Positions 24,755 to 37,043 of a DNA stretch of 64,000 nt are shown here, piece by piece; within the stretch, counting starts at the first letter, position 1, and the number at the start of each line of letters is the position of its first letter. The DNA comes from Rhizomys pruinosus (taxonomy: Eukaryota > Chordata > Mammalia > Rodentia > Spalacidae): NCBI GenBank assembly GCA_009823505.1, contig VZQC01005585.1, forward strand, positions 785,576 through 849,575. Direction: 5' to 3'. The position numbers and the translations under genes are program-made. Under the pieces are notes generated by a model that did no database searches, was not told where the DNA came from, and was given only the letters and a program-made list of their open reading frames with translations.

Positions 24755-25445
24755 TTATATCAGGTCTTCAACAGCAGGGCCTTATGGCCTCTCTTCCTGC
24801 AGATATCCCAGTTTGACATTTTTATGCATGTGTACAATGTGTCCTAATTCCCCATACAACTCTTCCCCATCACTTCCCACAACTTCATGTCCTTCTTTAT
24901 TATTTATTTATTCATTCATTTTTAACACAATGAATTCAGTTAGTCACATTCATATGTGCAAGGGTATACAGTTATCTGCTAGGGAATAGGGAACTTGTCA
25001 GTGGCCACACTCCTAAAGCCAAGCGACTCTCTATCCCCTAGTAGTCTTCAGTTACATCAGTATCTCCTCTACCCCAGGAACCTCAAGAGTCTTACTGCAT
25101 GCAAGAATTTTTAACTGGCCTGATCTTGTATGGGTCTTGTGTAGGTAAACCACAGCTACTGTGAGTTCATGCTCTCTACAGCCATGTCGTTTGCTGAGTA
25201 CAGCATTTCACAGGTTTCATCCCCATCCTTCAGCATTCCTCATCCATCATTCTTTCTATTCCCTCTTCTGTGACATTCTTAGCCTTGGGAGAGAGTTGAT
25301 ATGGATATACTGCATTCAGCTGAGCACTGAACAGAAGGTTGAGGATTCACAGAGTGCACTGGGGCAGACTATTGATATCTTTTCCCCCCTAGCAGCCTGC
25401 ATAGTAACTTCCAATACTTTGAAAGCTGCACAATAAAGTTTCTAG
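24755..25445 (-). mobile_element. Antisense LINE-1 fragment (Lx-like)
   Basis: 'ggcctgatcttgtatgggtc', 'cacagctactgtgagttcat' and 'gagccttggg'-like words match the antisense rodent L1 3' region pattern. T-rich sequence at 24898-24922 may mark a 3' end. Coding sequence is absent. Confidence 0.55.
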
Positions 25446-25674
25446 GTCAGTTAAAGATTGATGTTTCTTTGTCCTGCACCTGAAGTCTATGGTGTCTTCA
25501 GCAATAGAAGCTTGCCATCTAATTTTGGTGTGTAAACAAAGAAAGATGGGAATAGTTTATACGATTCGGGGTGCCTCTAGGACATCACTGACCAACCCAT
25601 GCACAGCACTGATTGTCACATAGCCCACATCTTCTGGGAAAACATTCTTTAAGGAGGGGTACCTCCCTTAAAAC

Positions 25675-26135
25675 CTTTTTAAAAATTACATTTTTAATTA
25701 GCTTACAAAGAGCTAGGGTTTCATAATGCTTCTTCATACATCCTTAGTTTTGATTAACCCATCCACTGTCCCTCCCTCCTTCCTCACCCCTGCTTAAACC
25801 TTAGCTCCCAGTAATCTCCCCTTCTTCTTTCATATCATACATGTTCTACCATTCAGTCATGGGTTCTATGTAGCTTCTTCATGCACATTTCATAAAGCTT
25901 TCAAAAATATATACTATGATTCTTTCCTGTGTAATGGTTTGTGATGTCTGCCACTGTCTCCAACGAGCCATACTTCCCATTCCCTCACTTGCGTGAGCCC
26001 TCTCTTCTTGTATGGATTACATCATGAACACCATTAGCTACCAATTTGGCAAACTTTTCAATGAGCCAGTTCTGACCCTCAGACTTCAAATAGACTGCTG
26101 TGTCTTTGTGCTTACAAAAAGCCAAGTGCAGAAAG
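25675..26135 (-). mobile_element. Possible antisense LINE-1 fragment
   Basis: 'gctagggtttcataatgctt ... catccactgtccctccctcc ... catgttctaccattcag' has the pyrimidine-rich character of an inverted old L1 3' end. The assignment rests on style, not on a clear shared sequence in this window. Confidence 0.35.
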
Positions 26136-26189
26136 CTTCATCAATCCCCACGTGTAAAAATTAATTTAATTAATGATAAATATCACAAA

Positions 26190-26403
26190 GAAAGCTAGAG
26201 AGATGACTCAACTGTTAAGATTGCTTGCTACTCTTACAGAGGATCCATATGGCAGATTGCAACTCTCTGTAACTTTAGCTTCAGGGGATCCTCCACCCTC
26301 TCTGGCCTCCACAGGCACTGCACACATGGGGTGCACTTATATCCATGCAGGCAATGCATTTATACACACCAAATACAAACAAGTAAAATATTAACAAAAA
26401 AAA
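26190..26403 (+). mobile_element. Old B2-type SINE
   Basis: The head 'aagctagagagatgactcaa' is followed by a diverged body ('cttcaggggatcctccacc', 'gcactgcacacatgg') and an A-rich end near 26403. Confidence 0.75.
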
Positions 26404-26712
26404 TTATACTAGAAAATGAACTGACTGTACTTTGAAGAGTACTTCAACTACGTATTTTCAGTGAGAGTTGGTTGGATAATCTGTTACTTAGCTTTAGATT
26501 ATATTTGGGTGTATACTCAACAATTATGCATTCTGTACTGGGTACAGGTACAAGAGAACAGCCTCTAATTCATGCTAATATGTTACTTTGGACCAATGAA
26601 TTATATTTCATAGGTGGTATATTTCTTAGGACTATTAACTTAGCAATTTAGTGAGTTGTCTTAGACATGAGAGGGAAGACCTTTGGGTTACAAATCTATC
26701 TATAATTTTCTT

Positions 26713-26953
26713 TTTTAAAAAACATTTTTTAAATTTTTATTTATTATTTTTTATGTATATGAGTGTACTGTCTACATGTAGGTTGGTTGCACCCATGTCA
26801 GGAAATGTCGCAGAGGTAAGAAGAGGGCATCAGATTCCCCTAGAACTGGAGTTAAAGACAGTTCTTAACTGCCATGTGGGTGCTGGGAATCGAACCTGGG
26901 TCCTCTGCAAGAGCCGTCAGAGCTCTTAACTGCTGAGCCAACACTACAGCCTC
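26713..26953 (-). mobile_element. B2-type SINE, short form
   Basis: An inverted B2 without the 17-bp duplication. The 11-bp TSD ATAATTTTCTT lies at 26702-26712 and 26954-26964. Confidence 0.9.
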
Positions 26954-27849
26954 ATAATTTTCTTGATGACTGAAAAAAACAGTCACTATAACTAACTTTG
27001 TCTATGGAAAAGTTGTAAAATATCTTGGGTTAAGGTTTTTTTCTCCTAAAATGCAGAGATAGAATCTGAAGAGGTTTGATCAAGAATTTGAGCAATTACT
27101 TGCAAATGAAAGTTAAAATATCTTTCTTTCCCCTGAGCAAAACTAGACTTCTTCACATGATATATATCAAATGTTATAAATCTCTGGCTAATATCTCATT
27201 ACACTATTCTAGTCATTCTTAAATATAAATAAGAATCTCTGGGGTATTGCAGAGCATAGAAAATCAAATAGAAATCAAATAGAAACCTAGGACTTCAAAA
27301 GGCATGAATTCTCCCATTTATTCTTTTACCAATCTTCTAAGCAGGAAAGGGAATTTTGGCATTCTGTTATGAACGCTCTATTCTTTAACAATTGGTCTAA
27401 AAAGCTAGAGGACCAAATGACAATAAGGACATTTTTTTCCTAAGAAAAAAGAAAGCATCTCACATAATCCATGGACCAGAAAATGTGAAGATTTTGGAAG
27501 CAGTTAAAGGGGACTCAAGAAAAAGTACTTTGAGAGAAAAATTGTCTTCTGGAGTGTATGACCCGTGCGGTCAAGTTCTTGTAAGTTTTACCTTTGAATG
27601 CCTTGAAATTTTATGCAATATTTTTTCCCTTTGTCACTTAACAATATAATAAATGTGTCATTTAAGACTAGAAATTAGTAAGAAAAATGACTTTCCGTTG
27701 AGTCATTACTTGTGATGAGATTTAAGTCCTGAGGGTCATATTTAAATTTGGGAAACCTTAAATTCCACTGTCTCTTACCTGAGACAGGGGCAGTAGGAAA
27801 GATTAATGTGATTGCTTCACGATGATATAGAGATTATGTAAATAAAGTA

Positions 27850-28070
27850 AAATTACCAGCTAGCTTTTCTGTGCATGATTCCAGCAGCCCTGCCTTGTGC
27901 TTCTGCATGGGTCTGCTGCTCTTACTGAATCACGTTAACAGTTTACAGAGAGGAATCACATTTACCTGAAGCATCTGATTAGGAACTGTTAATTAAGACT
28001 TTTATGATCCGCAATTAAGCCTCTAAATTTAGCCTTTGTGTGTATGCAAAGAAATGTTATCCTTACTGTT
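27850..28070. promoter_or_regulatory. Candidate conserved enhancer-like element
   Basis: Repeat-free sequence of balanced composition has densely packed homeodomain-type sites: CTGATTAGG (27975-27983), GTTAATTAAG (27988-27997), GCAATTAAG (28011-28019). It also holds ATCACGTTAACAG near 27930 and an octamer-like ATGCAAAG near 28045. The texture resembles vertebrate conserved non-coding elements. Conservation itself is not visible from one genome. Confidence 0.35.
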
Positions 28071-28360
28071 TGCTATGAATTCTTGTGCTTTTCAATGTTG
28101 AAATTCTTGCCCCTCCTCTTTCTTAAGGCAAATGCTATAGTATTTGAATGTGGTTAGTTTTTGTTTCTTATTTCTTTATGTCAGTATTCCTAAGATAGTT
28201 GAGGAGATATATGGCAGATGTTTTAAAATAAAGAATTCACCATTAAATTAATTATTCAGAAACAAACGAGTACTTTGAGTATCTAATTTACTTTTTCAAC
28301 CAAACCAAGATATTTTTGTAGTGGAAAGATACAATTCATGTCTTTGAAAATGTATACAAG

Positions 28361-28363
<3 letters not shown>

Positions 28364-28397
<34 letters not shown>
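28364..28397. repeat. (TG)n microsatellite
   Basis: About 17 TG units in a repeat-poor region. Confidence 0.97.
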
Positions 28398-28402
<5 letters not shown>

Positions 28403-30214
28403 ATACTGGATCTTTGAAGAGGAGAGTTTGCACTGTTTCTTATATCCCCATCTCTACCAGTATAGCCTCCGTGTGTTGATAGGTATGCGACAATATGACA
28501 AAAAAGCAATTTTCAAGGCTTTACCTCCTATCTCCATATTCAGACAACTGTAGAGAGTGAGTGGAAGACTATCCTGTGGATTGCAAACTATAGTAGTAAA
28601 GGGAAGTCAAAGGAATAGTTGCTAAGAATAACAGATTTTTCAGTATTTTGATATTTACTAGATATGTGGTAGATAAAAGAGTCATTTTTCAGGAAAAGGT
28701 TATGATACACATGATTTATATTGAATGATAACAGACAAGATTAAGTCTTGAAGTATTGCATTAAATAAACTAGGGATTAGAAATATTTTACATTAACTCT
28801 CTACCAAATCAATTGAGCTGTGAAATAGTTGAATAAAAACATATACTTTCTAAAGGCAATGATCACAATACTCCATTTTCTTTGAACCATTCAAGCATAG
28901 ATTTGAGTACATTAAGTGGAGGAAATGAAGCCAGGGTGATTTTGTAGTTCTTGAACAAGATTGCTTTTAGCTTCAATACAGAATGAGCAGCAGCTAACAT
29001 GGAAAGAGATATGTGATATTAAGTATAATAGTGGTTATGATTAAGTAAAAGCCATGCCTGGAGAGAATCTTAGCAGGATCCCATTGGACAAAGGGGCAAA
29101 GTGAACTCCAGCATAGTGCAGAGAAATAAAATTATCCTTCCTGGCAGTTCTTTTTCTTTGTTTATTTTTTGGAAAATGCTAAAGTTCTTTTATTGTTCCA
29201 GTTCATTTCAAAAATACATTTGGTTACAGATTTGGGCATCCAAATAAACAAATAAGCTACAAGAGATGCAATGCAATTAGTGAGACTTGGTTATCCTTTA
29301 TTTGTGTGTTTACTTAGTTTCTTTTTTTTAGTAATGGAAGCAGTGATGGTTGAAATTAACTGTAATTTGAAGTAACTGCAAGACAAGTTACTGCTAGTCT
29401 TTTTAAGCTAAGATTTCCGTTGCTATGTAAATGCTACCACATTCTCACTGTTTGTATTATGAGATTTCAATATACCTTGCGGTGAGTATGCAAATACTCC
29501 ATTGCTCTGCACACATAGAGCCTAAGAGCTTAGTTTGGAGTACATTCTCCTAAAATGCCAAGGCTATGGCCACATAAATGCTGGGCCTGTGCTCACAAAA
29601 ATTCATTCTTCTCAGCACATTTCTTGTAGGGATGAATATACCTAAAGCAACATCTGCAAGGACTGAACTACAGACCTAAATATCCTTTAATGGTTTGACT
29701 TAGCAAACATTACCAAACACATAGAGTATGCCAGACCTGCAGTGCTGGGCCCAGTAGGAAGAAAAAATGAGGAAATAAGTGTGTTTTCCAATAGAGTGCA
29801 CACAGATTCCAGTTCTATCTTGGTGACACTAAGAAGGAATTAAATGACAGCTCCTTCTGTGGAAGGCCAGTGAAATAGGTAAGGGGAGTAGAAAGGACAA
29901 GTAAATATAATTAATTAGTAATATTAAGTAGAAATCATTTTAAGTCTTTATTTAGACCTCACCTCCATATGTTCTTTACTTTTTAAAACTGTAAAACCCA
30001 ATAATGATGGTAGCAGGAATCTTGAACTGCAAAATTTCAATCCTATGTATCTAAAATTCTCATCAAGTACTAAAGTAATAGTGATATGGTAGAGATCCTC
30101 TGTTATGGAATAATGAAAGATGCAAGCAATGGAGGCAGCCATTGAAAATGGTAAGTCAGCATCAGTACTGGTTCTTATTTGTATCCACAAGAATATTTGT
30201 CCTAGAAGGATGAG

Positions 30215-30215
<1 letters not shown>

Positions 30216-30257
<42 letters not shown>
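30216..30257. repeat. (GT)n microsatellite
   Basis: About 20 pure GT units. Confidence 0.97.
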
Positions 30258-30258
<1 letters not shown>

Positions 30259-31364
30259 CACTGCAAATACCCAGTGTCTGATACACAGAGAGAACTCAAA
30301 AGAATTTAATAAATATTGACATAGTATATTGTAAAATTCATCATAAGTCACACAAGTTTTGGAAAATTTCATAAAATGTCCTTGCACTAAATAAAATATA
30401 TGACTGTATAGGCAACACTTATACAGAATTTAAAGATCTCTCTGCCTGCATGTATCAATATGATTAAATTTGTAATACTGATTCTACATTTCATACATAA
30501 AGAGAAAGTCTAAAAATCCCCAAGATATTCCTATGAAATAATTCAGAAACTCTCAAAAGTAGATAGCATTATGGTTATTAACAATGTTAATTTACTTAAA
30601 CTTTGCATAAAATACTGAACTCCTTTTCTAAAGAAGATAATAATATAAACTCATACTTATGAATAAATTCCTGGAGATTAATCATTTTGTATTTTGTAAA
30701 TTAAAAAGTTGAATAAAAAGCAAGAAGTTATGAATTGCCAAATCACAGATATTCATAAATGGAGAAAATAAACTAACCAATTTTCATAGGTTATATACCT
30801 ATGAATATCTAAATATCTAATAAAGTAGATATTTTAGATATATCACTCTAAAGTTTTCAACAGATAATTTTTTTTTTTAATTAGAAACTGTGGTTGAGGG
30901 ATGCACCATTATGGCGGTGCCTGAACAAAGACGTCCTAACTCTTAGCATTCAGTAAAGCTAAGAGTGAGCCCAGTCTATTCTGAGAACTCGTTCCTGCTA
31001 ATTTCTCTCAGAACTGCCCTCTCAGACGAAGGACTTGCTCTGTGTTTATTGAAACACCACATCCAACATGAGATAAGAAAGGAATGAAGAACCTGTCTTA
31101 TTAGGAAAGGATTTTTTTCTTTCTGTCCCCTGTGGACACAGAACAGTGTATACAACTCCAAACTGATGCTATCCATCTGATCCCACCTATTTTTGCAACA
31201 TTAGTAGGAAACTTCCAATGAATATTCATAGCTATTTTCCTGTTTATCTTTCACTGCTACTTTCATGGCCTGTATACATGCATACATTACTTTGGTCTTC
31301 TTTAAAGCAGTGATTCTAGATGTGCTGAGAAGCTCCAGTGGGCACAAACTTGACTCAATAGGCC
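30258..31364. other. Unique AT-rich sequence, then a less AT-rich block
   Basis: 30870-31200 follows a T-run and has richer composition ('ccattatggcggtgcctgaa'). It may be an unrecognised retroposed piece, but no coding match was seen. The remainder is featureless. Confidence 0.4.
30783..30841. repeat. Two adjacent AT-rich palindromes
   Basis: CATAGGTTATATACCTATG (30785-30803) is followed by ATATCTAAATATCTA (30805-30819), a 6-nt loop and TAGATATTTTAGATAT (30826-30841), complementary apart from one extra T. Confidence 0.8.
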
Positions 31365-31490
31365 TTAACACATATGAAAAAGTGCATGAAATCTGACAGG
31401 GGCAGATAGGAGAAGGATCTAAATTTGATTACAATGTTAAGGTAAATTGTATGAAATGCACAAAAATTCAATAAAAAATAGTAGAATAAA
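31365..31490 (+). mobile_element. LINE-1 3' end, plus strand
   Basis: 'gtgcatgaaatctgacaggg ... ttgtatgaaatgcacaaaaa ... ttcaataaaaaat' is the terminal L1 3'UTR in sense orientation, as at 3.95-4.06 kb, ending A-rich. Confidence 0.6.
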
Positions 31491-31879
31491 AACAAAGTAT
31501 TGTAAACCTGTACTGTGCCAATGGCAGTTTCATGAAGACACATGAAGCTTTGTTTCACAGGAACTTTCAGAAAAAAATAAATACCAAATGTCAGATTAAC
31601 AGGGACTGATGTTTTAGGATTATGTAAAAGCTTTGGTGGAGCTGGAGATGAAAGACTGGTATCAAACATCTCATTTAGTGGTTATTCACCCACAGTTTGA
31701 ATAATATTCTTACTGTGATAATATAGATAGCAGAATACTTTTAAAAAATATACCAAACAGAACTTATCACATCAGGTGCTACCCATCCATTGTGCTATAG
31801 TGGAGGCTGACATTGTTAACCTTGTAACTGATCAGAAGACAAAAAAGGCAGAACTGAGCTCTGCCTTCCACAGTTTCAG

Positions 31880-32540
31880 AGTGTCTTATATTGGTTTTAA
31901 TTTATTTTTTGCAATTTTCATGCAATACAATATGATGGCATCTAGATCTTCTCTAGGGTAGGGGACAGGGTAGTATGGGAAAAGGGAAAATTGATATATA
32001 TATAGATATATATATATATATATATATATATTATCATTTGTGCCCCCTGATGTCCTTCAATATGGATCCATCCCCTGGACTCAACCCTGTAAGATAGTCT
32101 TTCCCCCTCTCAGCAGGCATTAATTGCCAAAAGTTCCTTAGGTTTTATTGGGATTTCTCACTCACTTTCCCATATCTATGCTGGGATCTTGTCTAGTTTA
32201 AACTTGCATAGGACTTGTGCATGCTATTAACATATCTGTGAGTTCACTTGATAAATCACCAACTGTCTGGAAGACTATTTCCTTACAGTTATCCAACCCC
32301 TCTGGCTCTTAGAATCTTTCTGTCTCCTCTTCTGAAGTCATCCTTGAGCCTCGGAAAGCAGAGTTTGAAATCGTTATCCTATTCAAGAATAAGTACTCTT
32401 GTTCTAAGCACACTGGTTAACTGGGGGTCTCTGTGTTGATCACCACCTGCTACAAAAGGAAATTTCTCTGGTGAGATTTAAGAGATGAATTCATTCTAAG
32501 TGTTGAAGTTGCATTGAAGATGTGTCACTTAGTGTTAAAC
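31880..32540 (-). mobile_element. Antisense LINE-1 fragment, interrupted by the ERV
   Basis: The sequence reads as the reverse of a rodent L1 (Lx-like) 3' region, with phrases such as 'gtgccccctgatgtcctt', 'ggacttgtgcatgct' and 'gtgagttcac'. The same phrases recur at 7.8-8.2 kb, 18.1-18.3 kb and 25.1 kb. It ends at the ERV target site TTAAAC and appears to resume at 38447. An AT microsatellite lies at 31994-32031. Confidence 0.55.
31994..32031. repeat. (AT)n microsatellite
   Basis: An AT run with one interrupting G, inside an antisense L1. Confidence 0.95.
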
Positions 32541-33060
32541 TGTCCTCTGAAGTTTACCGTCTGGTGGTCCTTTAAATGTGTATCCCATGTGTGCTGCCTT
32601 CCACTAGATCTCCCTGGACTAGGACTCACAGATCTGTGGTGCTGAAAGGTTTGGAACTGTCCCAGGCCAGCTGGGTAACAGTCCTAGCTTGAGCCCCAGC
32701 TGGGAGGATGAGGGAACCTTGGGAAGTAAGACCCGGAGTAAGACCCAGAGAGAAAAAGAAAGATGGACTCAAAGAGACCGGGAGTAATTCCACAAGGGGG
32801 AAAAACTCAGTTTAATGTTGTATCTCAGGTTATTTTATACAGATCCTTGCAAGGGGGCTGGGACACACAGAATTGGGGGTAGGGACAAGTGGGACTTCAA
32901 GCCATTTGCTCCAGATCAATGCTTTGCCCTAAGGCATCAAAGACAGTTTGGCATCAGCAGGTTTGGCAGGTCTCACAGGTAAGCAGGATATCAGCAGGGG
33001 TCCAGACTTGGAGGCTGCTTGCTGACTCTCTTAAATGCTTCAGCCAGAAGATTACCTACA
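32541..33060 (-). repeat. 3' LTR of the ERV-like element
   Basis: This 520-bp LTR starts TGTCCTCTGAAG on the plus strand and ends ATTACCTACA. On the minus strand it has a TATA-like GTATAAAATA at 32831-32840 and, about 20 bases further on, ATTAAA at 32811-32816 as a possible poly(A) signal. It is directly preceded on the minus strand by the purine-rich tract. The TTAAAC target duplication lies just outside it at 32535-32540. Confidence 0.85.
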
Positions 33061-33075
33061 TCTCCCTGTTTTTAT
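33061..33075 (-). other. Polypurine tract of the ERV
   Basis: Plus-strand TCTCCCTGTTTTT is AAAAACAGGGAGA on the minus strand and sits directly against the 3' LTR. This is the place where a plus-strand-priming polypurine tract is expected, and it agrees with the orientation given by the primer-binding-like site at the other end. Confidence 0.6.
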
Positions 33076-33460
33076 TTATCAAAAAAAGCTCAGTTGTCAT
33101 ATACTGTTATTATTTTTCTATTGTGGATATACTGGGGACAACAGAACCTGGGTGTGTGTATAGTAAGTTGGAAGTGTGACATATGCTCAGCACATCAAAA
33201 CAGAGAGCCCTCAGAGTCTGGAGCTTTGCCCAGGCGAGGCACTGCATTATCTCAACCCCACGGAGGTACTAGATGCCCACAGAGGCTATCAGATTTTCAC
33301 GGAGGCTATTAGATGTTCTTGGAGGCTACCAGGACAATGTTTTGCAGATTCCCAATTCCAGCCAGCCAAAGTCTCAGTCCATGGCTAGGTCCCTACATTT
33401 TTAATTAAAATGAAGGAGTGTTGTCATCCTTTTTTCAGAGAACTTTTGGGGATGGCTTGA

Positions 33461-33812
33461 TGTGGTGGTTTGAATGAGTGTCCCCCATAGGCTTTAAGTA
33501 TTCAGATATTTTGTCTCCAGTTGGTGGCATTCTTCTTGGAGGTCTTAGAAGGTGTGGCTGTGCTGGAGGAAGTACGTTATTAGGGGCAGGCTTAGTGAGT
33601 TTAACAAGCCTTGCAGTCTCCATTCGCTCCCTCTGCTTCCTGTGCTCATTGGGAGATGTGACCCTTGGCTTGCTGCTCCAGCCCCGGCCACCATGCTTCC
33701 TGCCACAATGGATTCTGATTCCCTGGAACTGCAATCGTAAGCTCAAATAAACTCTTCCTTTTATAAGTTCCCTTGCTCATGGTGGTTTTATCACAGCAAC
33801 AGAAAAGTTACA
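33461..33812 (+). mobile_element. MaLR-type solo LTR nested in the ERV
   Basis: A 352-bp element begins TGTGGTGGTTTGAATG and ends AGTTACA. It is flanked by the 5-bp repeat CTTGA at 33456-33460 and 33813-33817. TG...CA ends with a 5-bp duplication fit an ERVL-MaLR solo LTR. An AATAAA near 33750, about 60 bp before the end, fits plus-strand orientation. It must have inserted after the host ERV. Confidence 0.7.
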
Positions 33813-35988
33813 CTTGATATTGGACTTAGGACACTCTGGGCTGTAACCCCAAACTCGTTTTTGACAAACCAGGAAGCAGACCTCCTAAGGTGGGGATTAG
33901 TCTTAACAAAAGGGATTATCTAGGTGGCCTAGAGGGGCTTGGGTTGTGGATAACAGGGCTTTGCCAACAAAAGATAACATTTTTCTCCCAAATATAAAAA
34001 CTCACAGGCATTCTTTGATTTTCCTCTTAACACAGAGGCAGCAAAAGGCCTCAGGGCAGCTGCCAAGACTCTCAAGCCTCGAGTGCTTTCACACCTATCA
34101 ATTTAAACACAGAAACTGGTGCCACTGTGTTGCACTGACCATAAAAGATGTAAAGAGACTTACTGAGTATGTAACTTTTCCCTCAAGTGCTGGAATTAAA
34201 AAAAAATAACAAAGCAAAAGTAATACCCTTTCTCCCATCAAGACATACAGGTATGTGAGTGATATTTTTTCTAAAGATAACATTTTTCTCCTATAAATGA
34301 AGACAACATTTTTTCCTATGACATAGACATGTGAATGACATTTTCCTCTAAGTATAACATTTTTTTTGTCCTGTACATGAAGACATATAGATATTATTTG
34401 ATATCCCTTTTAACACAAATGGTGATTTTACTTGTACCCCCAAAGTCTTAAGTTTGGCTGGAAAGATCTGTATATGTAACTATATTGATGGAATAAAGTC
34501 CAATCACAATGATCCTTTTGGTCTCCTGTAGGTTTTTCATTAGCCAGCAGCTCCTAAGCTTTGGAGAGGAGGGGGAAGGGCAGGTGAGAAGAGGGGCAAC
34601 CCACTCTTTGTTGTTGAAGATAGCTTAGGCTGTCTCATCCTTTTTTCCCAGCAGGAGTTCGTTGGCTCAGCTCTGGCTCCAAGTCTTTTCCAGAGGCATG
34701 GATTGGACCAGGAGAAAAGCAAAGTGGGGAGGCATCCCCCGCAGGTTGCCTTGGGCTGAAATGTAGGCTAGGCTTTCAGGGGATGCCTTCTGCAATTTGC
34801 TGATGGAATATGAACAGTAAAAGTATAGGCACTTAAGTAAACATTATACCAGGTTGTGCTGCTGGTATGGCATAGGTGGTTAGAAATACCATTCTTTTAT
34901 ATTACTCTGGGTATTTACAGAAAATACCTCCTTTATCATTTCAGTAGATAAATGGATGAAGTCTAATTAAAGTTCTTTTAAGAATGAAATATATTAGCCC
35001 TTTAACATTAAGTTTGAAAAACAAAATAATATTACCAGTTTAGTACTTGGGTTTACCCACAGCCTTTTACCCTTGATAGATTAATTGGGCCTGATTTTTA
35101 GCTTGATAAAAGACAGCTGTAATACTTTTTGCTGACATAATTGGCTGTTGGGGAAGTCCCAGCTAGTATAGTACCTGGCTTTGATACATATTTAATAGAT
35201 GTCTTTTGAGAAATAGAATATCCCTCCAAGAGATTTTTGTCTCTTAATATAAGGAAGAAGTTAAGCTGTATTTTGGAGGGCATTGCATTAATTTTACCTT
35301 ATTTTAGGAGAATATACCCTTTTTGAAAAGTATAGTACTGCATACCCATACCGGAACCAAAATTCTTTGTTCATTGTTGATGAAGAGGTGAAATACAGTC
35401 TTCCAAAGCTAAGTTATCTTGTAGATAAAAAGGGGGTGTTACAGATAACACCATAGAAAGACACTTTATATACATTAATGTCAAGGTCAGTACCTGGAAA
35501 TCTAGTGTGTATTAGGAGTAAAAATAATAACAGCTCATAGTTCACATAAATTTAACTGTGACCATTTTTTTATGTTGAAAGTACTACACCAATTTTTAAA
35601 ACATCATAAGTAATTTAGTTTGCCATTATATAACGTGTGAATAAATTTTGTACAAAAGTAAAAATAAGTTAGATAAACCTTGATTAAACATACACTGTGA
35701 TCTTTAAGTTACCTGATTAAGACTTGATCCTGAAGAAATAAAGTTTATATATATAATTTTAACCTTTATATATTACAACCCCTAGGTATATTACTTTAAG
35801 GTATAAATTTTATAGAATGGGCTTCGCAGATCCTTATTGGGTGCTGGTGGATCATAACTAGTAGATGACAGTACATACTCAATAAAACTTTGAACTATCA
35901 TATGTATAAATTTATATTTATCCTTCATAAATTAATTATTTATTAGCTCTTTAAATATACTGGCAGACCTGAGTTAGGGGGAAAAGTC

Positions 35989-36159
35989 AATCTTGGTTGT
36001 GGAGTTAGTGTTTACTGAATTTAAATGCTAAATTTATGTAAACAGTAAAATCACAACAAGTTAATTGGAGAAAAAAAGGTTAATATTAGTTGTAGATTTA
36101 CCCTTTACTGAATTTAAGCACTAAATTTATGTAAGCAGTAAAATTATGACAAGTTAATT
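35989..36159. repeat. Two-copy tandem duplication, period 93 bp
   Basis: Copies at 35989-36066 and 36082-36159 share the phrase 'tttactgaatttaa', then 'ctaaatttatgtaa', 'cagtaaaat' and 'acaagttaatt'. They differ at scattered positions, so the duplication is old. It lies within the ERV interior. Confidence 0.75.
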
Positions 36160-36430
36160 TTTTAACCAAAACATTAGAGTATTTTAAAATGACCAATAGT
36201 TGCTAAAGAACATTTTATTAGCTTTAGCTTTTTGTTAGACCAAGCTGGCTTGAAAAGCTCCATACACATCTGCCTTGCTCTGCTTTCAGGATGCTGAAAT
36301 TAAAAGTGGTGTTAATTTTAGGTAGGGAAAGACAGACATGAATCAAGATGACTTGCTATTTCCGCTTGGTGGCAGGTTACAAGCCACATGGTCTGGGAGG
36401 CTGTGAATTTTAAAAGATGAAAACAAATCT

Positions 36431-36625
36431 AGCTGGGTGTGGTGGCACATGTCTTTAATCCTAGCACTTGGGAGGCAGAGGCAGGCGGATCTTTGTGAGT
36501 TCAAGGCCAGCCTGGTCAACAAAGTGAGTTCCAGGACAGCTGAGGCTACAGGGAGACCCTGTCTCAAACAGACCAAAAAGACAAAATAATAATAGTAATA
36601 AAATAAATAAATAAAAAGAAGAAAA
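36431..36625 (+). mobile_element. B1 SINE nested in the ERV
   Basis: A full B1 ('agctgggtgtggtggcacat' ... 'gagaccctgtctcaaa') with a long A/T-containing tail. Short repeats like 'gaaaacaaatct'/'gaaaacatct' flank it. It post-dates the ERV. Confidence 0.9.
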
Positions 36626-37043
36626 AAGAAAACATCTAAAAGACTCCAAAATTGTCCACGACCTTTTTAGTTAATTGACTTTAGACTTGTTTAGGATCCT
36701 TTTTAATTAATTGACTTGGAATTGCCTAGGACTTCTTAATTGATTAATTGTGCAGAATTTGTTTACAGGTGTTTTGGGGTACCCATGTATTAGATTTAGA
36801 AACTTATTAATAAGCATGCTTGAGATGGAATTTAACTTAACGGATTTTGAATGGCCATATTATGAAAATATTATCTCGAGATAAAAATTGACATGCAAAG
36901 AACAGTACAATTACCTCAATTTTGAGCAAGTATCATAAGAAGAAAACACAATAAGGTTTAAAGGTAACTTCTCTTTGTGTATTTTTTGGGAAACCTGTTT
37001 TAGAAAGAACTTGGACCATTCTAAAGTTTTTTTCTCTGTCCAG

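Larger units (their letters stand above)
26965..30215. other. Repeat-poor unique sequence
   Basis: Over 3 kb with only a TG microsatellite, and the longest SINE-free stretch of this part of the window. It contains the enhancer-like candidate at 27850-28070. An octamer ATGCAAAT-containing segment lies at 29400-29530 ('gagtatgcaaatactcca'). Confidence 0.5.

Noticed and set aside
30870..31200. Possible processed pseudogene after a T run
   Set aside because: No protein similarity recognised in any frame and no matching TSD found.
33435..33750. 103- and 90-codon frames on opposite strands
   Set aside because: Both fall within the MaLR-type solo LTR.
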